This document shows, piece after piece, positions 1 through 4,678 of a DNA stretch of 7,969 nt. The DNA comes from an uncultured Coriobacteriia bacterium (GTDB lineage: Bacteria > Actinomycetota > Coriobacteriia > Coriobacteriales > QAMH01). The position numbers and the translations under genes were made by a program. A model generated the notes under the pieces. That model was given only the letters and a program-made list of their open reading frames with translations, did not search any database and was not told where the DNA came from. Each line of letters starts with the position of its first letter. The first letter of the stretch is position 1. The stretch covers positions 1-7,969 of the forward strand of contig CABURF010000041.1 in the NCBI GenBank assembly GCA_902493755.1. The letters run 5' to 3'.

Positions 1-56
1 ACGCGCTTGCGCTTCTTCGTCGAGCCCTCGGCTGGTTTGAGTTCAGAAAGATCCAT
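1..56 (-). CDS. rplO: Large-subunit ribosomal protein uL15 (L15), N-terminal end only
   Basis: Eighteen full codons are present before the window edge: MDLSELKPAEGSTKKRKR. This is the usual start of bacterial L15, a late-assembling 23S rRNA-binding protein whose basic N-terminal extension threads into the rRNA core. The assignment rests on this short N-terminus and on the position after rpmD, where rplO is expected. The ATG at 56 has AAGGAG 5 nt upstream. The rest of the gene, and the secY gene normally following it, are outside the window. Confidence 0.88.
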   Translation of the reverse strand, partial: MDLSELKPAEGSTKKRKR

Positions 57-167
57 GATGTCTCCTTTTTCGCATTCACCCGCCCGATGCGGATGAAGCC
101 GGCTGCTCGCCGCCGGCCGACTTCCTCATAGTGGGCTGCACCCGATGATGCAGCCCATCAATACGTA
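57..167 (-). other. 111-nt spacer between rpmD and rplO with two hairpins
   Basis: No gene is seen. A strong hairpin (132-157) lies 11 nt after the rpmD stop, and GCCGGC/GCCGGC (98-103 and 112-117) forms a second stem of six pairs. AAGGAG (67-62) lies 5 nt before the rplO ATG. Neither stem has a following U-run, and the transcript clearly has to continue into rplO, so readthrough, processing or leader functions are more likely than termination. Confidence 0.45.
132..157 (-). repeat. 9-bp perfect stem-loop after rpmD
   Basis: TGGGCTGCA (157-149 on the minus strand) pairs with TGCAGCCCA (140-132), leaving an eight-base loop. The stem is perfect and G+C-rich. It begins shortly after the rpmD stop. 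The bases after it (CTATGAGG) are not a T-run, so it is at most a weak or rho-assisted terminator, or a processing site. Confidence 0.75.
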
Positions 168-359
168 CTAGATGTTCTCGACCTCGATCAGGTGCTTGAC
201 CTTGAAGATCATGCCCCTGATGGCGTCGTTGTCAACCTGCTCAACCGTGGAGCCAATCTTGCCCAGACCCAGGGCCTTGAGCGTCGCGGCCTGGTCCTTC
301 TTGTAGCCAATCGAGCTCTTCACCTGCGTCAGGCGCAGCGTCTTCTTTGCGTTAGCCAT
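168..359 (-). CDS. rpmD: Large-subunit ribosomal protein uL30 (L30)
   Basis: This 63-residue protein is L30, a small 23S rRNA-binding protein present in many but not all bacteria. It has KKTLRLTQVKSSIGYKKDQAATLKALGLGKIGSTVEQVDNDAIRGMI in the order expected, with the GYKKDQAATLKALGLGKI region as the hallmark, and ends KVKHLIEVENI. The ATG overlaps the rpsE stop by one base. A weak AAGG (370-367) 7 nt upstream lies within rpsE, so the gene probably depends on ribosomes that finish S5. The stop is TAG. A 111-nt spacer follows before rplO. Confidence 0.96.
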   Translation of the reverse strand: MANAKKTLRLTQVKSSIGYKKDQAATLKALGLGKIGSTVEQVDNDAIRGMIFKVKHLIEVENI

Positions 360-904
360 TACTGAGCCTTCTTTCCGTAGATTTCAGCAACGGTCATATC
401 GCGACGCTTCGCAACCTGCTGCGGGCTCTGGAGCTCCTTGAGGCCCTCAGCCGCCGCCTTGACGATGTTCATCGCGTTGTCAGTGCCGAGCGACTTGGAC
501 AGCACGTCCTTGACGCCAGCGAGCTCGAGCAGGGCGCGGACCGGACCACCGGCGATAACGCCAGTACCGGGCGTGGCCGGCTTGAGCAGGACGCGACCAG
601 CTGAAAACTCACCGATGACCTCGTGCGGAATGGTGCCTTCCTCGGTCAGCGGAACCTTGAACATGTTCTTCTTCGCGTCCTCGACGCCCTTGCTGATGGC
701 GATGGGCACCTCAGCGGACTTGCCCATGCCAACGCCCACGTTGCCGTTGTGATCGCCAACGACGACGAGCGCGGTCAGGCCGAAACGACGACCACCCTTG
801 ACGACCTTGGAAACGCGATTGATGTAAACGACGCGCTCTTCGAGTTCGGGAGCCTGCTGTGCAGCCTGCCTGTTTGACTTCCTGTTGTTAGGCTTCTGTG
901 CCAT
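359..904 (-). CDS. rpsE: Small-subunit ribosomal protein uS5 (S5)
   Basis: This 181-residue protein is S5, which joins S3 and S4 at the mRNA entry site and affects decoding accuracy. A polar N-terminal extension of about 20 residues precedes the core LEERVVYINRVSKVVKGGRRFG. The loop around KGGRR (36-40) is the region where spectinomycin-resistance changes occur in other bacteria, and looks intact. The central GDHNGNVGVGMGKSAEVPIAI and the domain-2 motif RVLLKPATPGTGVIAGGPVRALLELAGVKD are clear. GGGAGGG lies just before the ATG. The TAA stop overlaps the rpmD ATG by one base (TAATG), which suggests translational coupling. Confidence 0.98.
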   Translation of the reverse strand: MAQKPNNRKSNRQAAQQAPELEERVVYINRVSKVVKGGRRFGLTALVVVGDHNGNVGVGMGKSAEVPIAISKGVEDAKKNMFKVPLTEEGTIPHEVIGEFSAGRVLLKPATPGTGVIAGGPVRALLELAGVKDVLSKSLGTDNAMNIVKAAAEGLKELQSPQQVAKRRDMTVAEIYGKKAQ

Positions 905-916
905 GTTTCCCTCCCC

Positions 917-1285
917 CTAAAACTTCAGGCCGGCTTCGCGAGCGCCCTCGGCGAGCGCCTTCACACGGCCATGGTAGAGATTGCCACCGCGGTCGAACAC
1001 GACCTCGCCGATACCCGCATTGAGGGCACGCTGGGCGATGAGCTTGCCCACCTCGGCAGCACCTTCGATATTGCCACCATGCTTGCCGGTGGCCTTGATC
1101 TTCTCGTCAAGCGAGGACGCGCTTGCCAGCGTAACGGCAGCGACATCATCGATGACCTGAGCGTAGATGTTGGAATTGGAACGCGTCACGCGCAGGCGCG
1201 GGCGCTCGGGCGTACCCGAAACCTTGCCACGCACACGGCGCTGGCGACGTTGCAGTTTCGCCTTCTTTGCCTTGAGCTTATCCAT
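917..1285 (-). CDS. rplR: Large-subunit ribosomal protein uL18 (L18)
   Basis: This 122-residue protein is L18, which with L5 binds 5S rRNA and fixes it in the central protuberance. The N-terminal 30 residues are very basic (KLKAKKAKLQRRQRRVRGKVSGT) and form the flexible rRNA-binding end. The core has RPRLRVTRSNSNIYAQVIDD and the C-terminal family motif VVFDRGGNLYHGRVKALAEGAREAGLKF. Length is normal. AAGGAG lies 11 nt before the ATG. The TAG stop is part of the next ribosome binding site (TAGGGGGAGGG), and 12 nt separate it from rpsE. Confidence 0.97.
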   Translation of the reverse strand: MDKLKAKKAKLQRRQRRVRGKVSGTPERPRLRVTRSNSNIYAQVIDDVAAVTLASASSLDEKIKATGKHGGNIEGAAEVGKLIAQRALNAGIGEVVFDRGGNLYHGRVKALAEGAREAGLKF

Positions 1286-1309
1286 ACTGAACCGTTCTCC
1301 TTGTAATTA

Positions 1310-1328
1310 ACCGGCGCAACGACCGGCG
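1310..1328. repeat. Short direct repeat between rplF and rplR
   Basis: ACCGGCG occurs twice, at 1310-1316 and 1322-1328, with a five-base spacer (12-nt period) in the 51-nt gap between rplF and rplR. It may be chance; no function can be assigned. Confidence 0.35.
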
Positions 1329-1336
1329 TACGTTTA

Positions 1337-1876
1337 CTACTTGGCAGCCTTGCCCTCTTTGCGGCGGATATGCTCGCCCTGGTAGCGAATACCCTTGCCC
1401 TTGTACGGCTCGGGCTTGCGGAAGGCGCGGATGTCCGCGGCGACCTGGCCAACCAGCTGCTTGTCAATGCCGCTGATGTTGATGGTCGTGGGCTCGGGGC
1501 ACTCGAACGTGATGCCATCGATGGCATCGACGATGACAGGGTGCGAGAAGCCGAGCGTCATCTCGAGCTTGCCGCCCTTGAGTGCGGCACGATAGCCAAC
1601 GCCGACGAGCTCGAGCGTTTTGGAGTAGCCCTCGCTCACGCCAATGACCATGTTATTGATGAGAGAACGGGTCAGGCCATGCATCGAGCGATTCTCTCGT
1701 GCATCGTTGGGGCGCTCGACGACGATGGAGCCGTCCTCACCCAGGCTGATGGCCATATTCTCGTTGAAGGTCTGGGTGAGTTCACCCTTGGGACCCTTGA
1801 CGGTAACGGTGTTGCCGTCGATCTTTACCTCGACTCCGGCGGGAACCGGAACGGGCAGCTTGCCAATACGCGACAT
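1337..1876 (-). CDS. rplF: Large-subunit ribosomal protein uL6 (L6)
   Basis: This 179-residue protein is L6, made of two similar domains and located near the sarcin-ricin loop and the factor-binding region. It begins MSRIGKLPVPVPAGVEV, has KGPKGELTQ (28-36), the HGLTRSLINNMVIGVSEG segment (66-83) and ends with the family signature PEPYKGKGIRY (155-165) plus a basic tail. The frame is open further upstream into rpsH, but the ATG at 1876 is correct: it gives the family N-terminus and has AAAGGAG (1890-1884) 7 nt before it. The stop is TAG; 51 nt follow before rplR. Confidence 0.97.
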   Translation of the reverse strand: MSRIGKLPVPVPAGVEVKIDGNTVTVKGPKGELTQTFNENMAISLGEDGSIVVERPNDARENRSMHGLTRSLINNMVIGVSEGYSKTLELVGVGYRAALKGGKLEMTLGFSHPVIVDAIDGITFECPEPTTINISGIDKQLVGQVAADIRAFRKPEPYKGKGIRYQGEHIRRKEGKAAK

Positions 1877-1898
1877 GCGATTGCTCCTTTCTCGGCTC

Positions 1899-2297
1899 TT
1901 ACCAGACGTATGCCAGGACCTCGCCGCCGACGCCAGCAATGCGGGCATCGCGATCGGTCATGACACCTTTGGACGTGGAAATAATGGCAGTGCCGAGACC
2001 ACCCAAGACGCGGGGGAGCTCGTTCTTGCCAGCATAGATGCGAAGACCGGGCTTAGAAATGCGGCGCAGGCCACGAATGACCTTCTCCTTCTTATCCCCG
2101 TACTTCAGCGTGATGAAAAGCTCGTCCTGAGGAGCCTTCGAGATAATCTCGTACTCCGCGATATAGCCCTCTTGCTTCATGATGCGAGCTATCTCGACGA
2201 GCTTTCGCGAAGACGGCATGGAAACCGTCTCCTTGTTCGCAGTGTTCGCGTTTCTAATACGCGTGAGCATATCTGCGATCGAATCGGTCGTGCTCAT
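1899..2297 (-). CDS. rpsH: Small-subunit ribosomal protein uS8 (S8)
   Basis: This 132-residue protein is S8, a primary binder of helix 21 in the central domain of 16S rRNA; in E. coli it is also the translational repressor of the spc operon. It starts MSTTDSIADMLTRIRNA and contains MPSSRKLVEIARIM (27-40), RVLGGLGTAIISTSKG (96-111) with the RNA-contacting STSKG segment at 107-111, and the standard GGEVLAYVW end (124-132). Length is normal. A strong AGGAGG sits 5 nt before the ATG. The stop is TAA, 22 nt before rplF. If S8 feeds back here, the rplE leader at 3231-3325 is the natural place to look for its target. Confidence 0.98.
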   Translation of the reverse strand: MSTTDSIADMLTRIRNANTANKETVSMPSSRKLVEIARIMKQEGYIAEYEIISKAPQDELFITLKYGDKKEKVIRGLRRISKPGLRIYAGKNELPRVLGGLGTAIISTSKGVMTDRDARIAGVGGEVLAYVW

Positions 2298-2399
2298 TGA
2301 TTCCTCCTATGGTTCGTTGATGACTGCTCCCAAGCGGTTCGCGTCCACCCATGATGGCCGCGCCTGTCTTGTGGCAGCCCAGCGTCTACGTGGCTTGCC
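2298..2399 (-). other. 102-nt spacer between rpsN and rpsH
   Basis: No gene is seen. Two weaker inverted repeats are present: GGCA-GCC with GGC-TGCC around 2373-2399 (seven pairs, one bulge), directly after the rpsN stop, and CGCG-CCA with TGG-CGCG around 2340-2362 (seven pairs, one mismatch). AGGAGG (2308-2303) lies 5 nt before the rpsH ATG. The repeats are less convincing than those in the other long spacers. Confidence 0.4.
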
Positions 2400-2585
2400 T
2401 TACCAGCTTGCCTTGCGGACGCCGGGGAGGTCGCCTTTAAGGGCAAGTTCACGCAAGCAGATTCGGCACAGACCGAACTTGCGATAGACCGAATGCGGCC
2501 TGCCGCAGCGGTTGCAGCGCGTGTACGCACGCGTGCTGAACTTCGGCTCACGCTTTGCCTTGGCGATCATCGATTTCTTTGCCAA
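2400..2585 (-). CDS. rpsZ: Small-subunit ribosomal protein uS14, zinc-binding type, TTG start
   Basis: This 61-residue S14 is the short four-cysteine form (type Z; rpsN is an alternative name). S14 is needed late in assembly of the 30S head. Cys24-x-x-Cys27 and Cys40-x-x-Cys43 form the zinc site, with RCGRPHSVYRKFGLCR between and around them, and the protein ends GDLPGVRKASW. The start codon is TTG (2585-2583): the family N-terminus MAKKSMIAKAKR begins exactly there, AAAGGA lies 6 nt upstream, and the nearby upstream ATG is in another frame. The TAA stop is 102 nt from rpsH. A zinc-free S14 paralogue is common in actinobacteria under zinc limitation but is not in this window. Confidence 0.97.
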   Translation of the reverse strand: MAKKSMIAKAKREPKFSTRAYTRCNRCGRPHSVYRKFGLCRICLRELALKGDLPGVRKASW

Positions 2586-2687
2586 TGCTCATCCTTTCCT
2601 GTTCGCGGGAAAACCATATCTCCCGCTAAACTCCGATTGCTGCGCGTAAAAACGCACAGCAATCGAACATTCTACCTTACTGTCCCA
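2586..2687 (-). promoter_or_regulatory. 102-nt spacer with two hairpins upstream of rpsN
   Basis: Two inverted repeats fill most of this spacer. A 14-bp stem with a UUUU loop lies at 2634-2665, and a six-bp stem GCGGGA/TCCCGC with a 10-nt loop lies at 2605-2626. The second ends 19 nt before the rpsN start and only a few bases before its ribosome binding site (AAAGGA, 2597-2592). No U-run follows either hairpin. The arrangement fits a translational leader or an mRNA-processing site; the function is inferred. Confidence 0.5.
2634..2665 (-). repeat. 14-bp stem-loop between rplE and rpsN
   Basis: In transcript sense CGATTGCTG (2665-2657) pairs with CAGCAATCG (2642-2634). GCGT (2655-2652) pairs with ACGC (2647-2644), with a four-T loop at 2651-2648. 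The single non-Watson-Crick position (2656 with 2643) is U-G in the operon transcript but C-A on the other strand, so the stem is continuous only in the mRNA of this operon. This supports an RNA role. Confidence 0.85.
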
Positions 2688-3230
2688 CTATGCCGCAAAC
2701 GGGAATCCGAAAGCGGTGAGAAGCGCCTTGCCCTCTTCGTCGGTTTTGGCTGTCGTCACAAACGTGATGTCCATACCACGAGTACGGTCAACCTTGTCGT
2801 AATCGATCTCCGGGAAGATGATCTGCTCGGTGACGCCCATGGAATAATTGCCATGGCCATCGAAGCTGTTCGCAGGCAGACCGCGGAAGTCGCGAATGCG
2901 CGGGATCGAAGCAGCAATGAGACGATCGAAGAACTCGTACATGCGGTCGCCGCGCAGCGTGACCTTGGCGCCAATCGGCATACCGGCACGCAGCTTGAAG
3001 GTTGCGATGGACTTCTTGGCGCGGCAGATCATCGGCTGCTGGCCGGTAATGACGCGCAGGTCCTCGACAGCCGCATCGATGAGCTTGCTGTCGGTCGCAG
3101 CCTCGCCCACACCCATGTTGACGACGATCTTCTCGAGCTTGGGGATGTCGTTGACGTTGGCGATGCCGAGCTCTTCCCTGAGCTTCGGAGCGAGCTCCTT
3201 GTAGTACTTCTCTTTAAGACGTGGTGCCAT
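2688..3230 (-). CDS. rplE: Large-subunit ribosomal protein uL5 (L5)
   Basis: This 180-residue protein is L5, which binds 5S rRNA with L18 in the central protuberance and contacts S13 across bridge B1b and the P-site tRNA. It shows the family signature KLEKIVVNMGVGEA (31-44), the RAKKSIATFKLRAGMPIG segment (70-87), RDFRGLP (113-119), GNYSMGVTEQIIFPEI (127-142) and the final RGMDITFVTTAKTDEEGKALL stretch. Length is standard. AAGGAG lies 8 nt before the ATG. The gene ends in TAG. It is flanked by long structured spacers on both sides (227 and 102 nt), unlike most genes in this operon. Confidence 0.98.
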   Translation of the reverse strand: MAPRLKEKYYKELAPKLREELGIANVNDIPKLEKIVVNMGVGEAATDSKLIDAAVEDLRVITGQQPMICRAKKSIATFKLRAGMPIGAKVTLRGDRMYEFFDRLIAASIPRIRDFRGLPANSFDGHGNYSMGVTEQIIFPEIDYDKVDRTRGMDITFVTTAKTDEEGKALLTAFGFPFAA

Positions 3231-3275
3231 GTTTCTAACTCCTTCGAGATTTAAGGCGGGGTTTCCGACCTCGCC

Positions 3276-3291
3276 CCCTCCATATGGAGGG
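3276..3291. repeat. 16-bp perfect palindrome upstream of rplE
   Basis: CCCTCC-ATAT-GGAGGG is a perfect dyad. It lies 45 nt upstream of the rplE start, right next to another short hairpin (3255-3275). It could form a six-pair RNA hairpin with an AUAU loop that hides an SD-like GGAGGG, or be a DNA-binding site. Confidence 0.7.
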
Positions 3292-3320
3292 CCTATAAAA
3301 CAAGACAGTACGAATTACAA
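3292..3320 (-). promoter_or_regulatory. Possible internal promoter upstream of rplE
   Basis: On the minus strand TTGTAA (3320-3315) and TATAGG (3297-3292) are separated by exactly 17 nt and match the sigma-70 type -35 and -10 boxes at four of six positions each. The segment is locally A+T-rich inside a G+C-rich operon. Transcription would begin near 3285, within the palindrome at 3276-3291. The boxes are weak, so this is only a candidate. Confidence 0.3.
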
Positions 3321-3325
3321 CGAGT

Positions 3326-3438
3326 CTGGTGCAGAGGCGAAAGTCTGGCGCTGCGGGTCCGAGGACTGTTTGAGCGCGCGACCTGTGCGCGCGAGTTCCG
3401 CAGCAGCAGCGCCGAGGCTTTCGCCTCGGGGGCACCAG
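3326..3438. repeat. 113-nt long imperfect inverted repeat between rplX and rplE
   Basis: The outer arms CTGGTGC (3326-3332) and GCACCAG (3432-3438) are perfect complements. Inside, GAGGCGAAAG (3334-3343) pairs with CTTTCGCCTC (3418-3427), and GGCGCTGC (3347-3354) with GCAGCGCC (3406-3413), joined by further pairs with one bulge. A local hairpin CCGAGGC/GCCTCGG (3412-3418 with 3423-3429) competes with the long stem; on the minus strand its loop is GAAA. The apex holds GCGCGC arms (3374-3379 and 3387-3392). There is no T-run after it on either strand, so it is not a canonical terminator. A structured RNA or a dispersed genomic element is likely. Confidence 0.8.
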
Positions 3439-3457
3439 CCCGAAGTTGAAATTCGTG

Positions 3458-3775
3458 CTAGTCGATAACCTTGCCGCACTTCTTGCAGACGCGAACCTTG
3501 CCATCCTCGTCGACCTTAAAGCCGATGCGAGTCGGCAGGCCACACGACGGACAAACCAGCATGACGTTGGAAACGTCGATGGCTGCCTCGCGGGTATCGA
3601 TGCCACCGTTGGGGTTGGCCTGCGTCGGACGCAGCGCCTTGTGCACAAGGTTGACGCCCTGGACAGTGACACGACCCTTCTCGGGATAGGCAAAGAGAAC
3701 CTCGCCCTGTGCGCCCTTGTCCTTGCCAGCGATAACCTTGACGGTATCGCCAGTCTTGATATTCATCTTCGTCAT
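3458..3775 (-). CDS. rplX: Large-subunit ribosomal protein uL24 (L24) with four-cysteine motif
   Basis: This 105-residue protein is L24, an assembly initiator that binds the 5' end of 23S rRNA. A KOW motif covers about residues 6-32 (KTGDTVKVIAGKDKGAQGEV). The C-terminal part holds C75-P-S-C78 and C97-K-K-C100, a treble-clef or ribbon-like zinc site found in many bacterial L24 proteins. Start: ATG at 3775 (MTKMNIK) has GGAAGG 7 nt upstream; an internal ATG at 3766 would sit 16 nt away, so the first is preferred. The gene ends in TAG and is followed by an unusually long 227-nt spacer before rplE. Confidence 0.97.
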   Translation of the reverse strand: MTKMNIKTGDTVKVIAGKDKGAQGEVLFAYPEKGRVTVQGVNLVHKALRPTQANPNGGIDTREAAIDVSNVMLVCPSCGLPTRIGFKVDEDGKVRVCKKCGKVID

Positions 3776-3789
3776 CTTCTCACCTTCCC

Positions 3790-4158
3790 CTAAAGCGTCT
3801 CGGGTGCGAGGGAGACGATCTTCATGAACTTGCGGTCACGCAGCTCGCGGGCGACGGGCCCGAAAACGCGCGTGCCACGGGGAGCGCCGGAGTCGTCGAC
3901 CACGACGGCGGCGTTCTCGTCGAACTTGATGTAGGAGCCGTCCTTGCGACGAACCTCCTTCTTGAGACGGACGATGACGCAACGCACGACATCGCCCTTC
4001 TTGACCTGACTGTTGGGAGCTGCCTCCTTGACGCTGCAGACAATGATGTCGCCCAGGCCAGCGTAGCGGCGCTTGGAGCCGCCGAGGACCTTGATGCACT
4101 GAACCTTCTGTGCACCGCTGTTGTCAGCAACAGTCAGCATTGATTGCATCTGAATCAT
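3790..4158 (-). CDS. rplN: Large-subunit ribosomal protein uL14 (L14)
   Basis: This 122-residue protein is L14, a 23S rRNA-binding protein at the subunit interface that forms bridge B8 and contacts L19; it is also where the silencing factor RsfS docks. It begins MIQMQSMLTVADNSGAQ and contains CIKVLGGSKRRYAGLGD, KKGDVVRCVIVR, the RKDGSYIKFDENAAVV motif and the end GPVARELRDRKFMKIVSLAPETL. The length is exactly that of the family. AGGAAGG lies 7 nt before the ATG. It starts the spc half of the operon. Its TAG stop runs into the next ribosome binding site (TAGGGGAAGG), with 14 nt between genes. Confidence 0.98.
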   Translation of the reverse strand: MIQMQSMLTVADNSGAQKVQCIKVLGGSKRRYAGLGDIIVCSVKEAAPNSQVKKGDVVRCVIVRLKKEVRRKDGSYIKFDENAAVVVDDSGAPRGTRVFGPVARELRDRKFMKIVSLAPETL

Positions 4159-4185
4159 GGGAATACCTTCCTGCTACTTAGCTGA

Positions 4186-4446
4186 CTACTTGGCCTTCTC
4201 GACGATGTCGAGCAGGCGCCAGCGCTTCTGCTTGGAGAGCGGACGAGTCTCCATGATGCGGACGGTATCGCCCACACCAGCCTCGTTGCTCTCGTCATGC
4301 GCGTGGAACTTCTTGGTGGTGGTGATCATCTTGCCGTACACGCGATGCGGCTTGCGCTCTTCGATCTGCACGACGATGGTCTTGTCGTTTGTAGCCGAGA
4401 CGACAACGCCCTGGCGAACCTTACGACGATTACGCTCTTCGCTCAT
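4186..4446 (-). CDS. rpsQ: Small-subunit ribosomal protein uS17 (S17)
   Basis: This 86-residue protein is S17, an OB-fold primary binder of the 5' domain of 16S rRNA. It contains GVVVSATNDKTIVVQIE (13-29), the HRVYGKMITTTKKFHAHDE stretch (34-52) and the family signature VGDTVRIMETRPLSK (58-72), followed by KRWRLLDIVEKAK at the C-terminus. Length is normal. AAAGGAG lies about 10 nt before the ATG. It is the last gene of the S10 part of the cluster; the TAG stop is only 27 nt from the rplN start, leaving no space for a separate spc promoter after an S10 terminator. Confidence 0.97.
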   Translation of the reverse strand: MSEERNRRKVRQGVVVSATNDKTIVVQIEERKPHRVYGKMITTTKKFHAHDESNEAGVGDTVRIMETRPLSKQKRWRLLDIVEKAK

Positions 4447-4465
4447 TTAGGTTTCGCTCCTTTCC

Positions 4466-4678
4466 TTAAGCGGTCGCTTCGGCTGCAGCGCGAATCTCGC
4501 GTGCACGCAGCTCGGTGCAAATACGGGCAATGTCCTTCTTGACGACCTTCACGCGCGCGGTGTTGTCCAGCTGGCTCGTAGCCATCTGGAAGCGCAGGTT
4601 AAAGAGCTCGGTGCGCGCCTCGGTCAGCTTGTCGTTGAGGTCGTCGGTAGTGAGCTCGCGAATCTCTGCAGGCTTCAT
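4466..4678 (-). CDS. rpmC: Large-subunit ribosomal protein uL29 (L29)
   Basis: This 70-residue protein is L29, a small two-helix protein next to L23 at the tunnel exit. It shows the expected start MKPAEIRELTTDDL, the LFNLRFQMATSQLDN segment (25-39) and the family signature around KKDIARICTELR (47-58). A short Ala-rich end follows. The ATG follows the rplP TAA without any gap (TAAATG). Its ribosome binding site AAGGAGG (4695-4689) is encoded by the E-G-G codons of the L16 tail, so it can be reached only by, or in competition with, ribosomes finishing rplP. The stop is TAA, and 19 nt separate it from rpsQ. Confidence 0.96.
   Translation of the reverse strand: MKPAEIRELTTDDLNDKLTEARTELFNLRFQMATSQLDNTARVKVVKKDIARICTELRAREIRAAAEATA

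Larger units (their letters stand above)
3231..3457 (-). promoter_or_regulatory. 227-nt structured spacer between rplX and rplE
   Basis: No credible gene lies here. The half next to rplX contains a 113-nt inverted repeat (3326-3438). The half next to rplE contains a possible promoter (3292-3320), a 16-bp palindrome (3276-3291) and an adjoining hairpin (GGCG-GG with CC-CGCC, 3255-3275), then AAGGAG (3244-3239) 8 nt before the rplE ATG. In E. coli the repressor site of the spc operon, bound by S8, is at the rplE start, so a translational operator in the corresponding place is plausible. I cannot match the S8-site consensus by eye, and the function is therefore inference. Confidence 0.5.

Noticed and set aside
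1877..1948. Upstream extension of rplF to a start at 1948
   Set aside because: The extra residues overlap rpsH and resemble nothing in L6. The ATG at 1876 has a proper ribosome binding site and the family N-terminus.
2493..3254. Plus-strand open frame of 253 codons opposite rplE and rpsN
   Set aside because: It is antisense to certain genes and its composition follows from their codon use; there is no domain or ribosome binding site.
3326..3438. Intrinsic terminator
   Set aside because: The stem is long and G+C-rich but no T-run follows it on either strand, and essential genes continue directly downstream.
3326..3438. A tRNA, RNase P RNA, SRP RNA or tmRNA gene
   Set aside because: The GAGGCGAAAG segment briefly recalled RNase P RNA, but none of the other conserved parts, nor a cloverleaf or tRNA-like end, is visible.
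3235..3693. Minus-strand open frame across the rplX-rplE spacer
   Set aside because: Most of it overlaps rplX in another frame and the remainder runs through the inverted repeat with an Arg-rich, unstructured product. It has no family resemblance.
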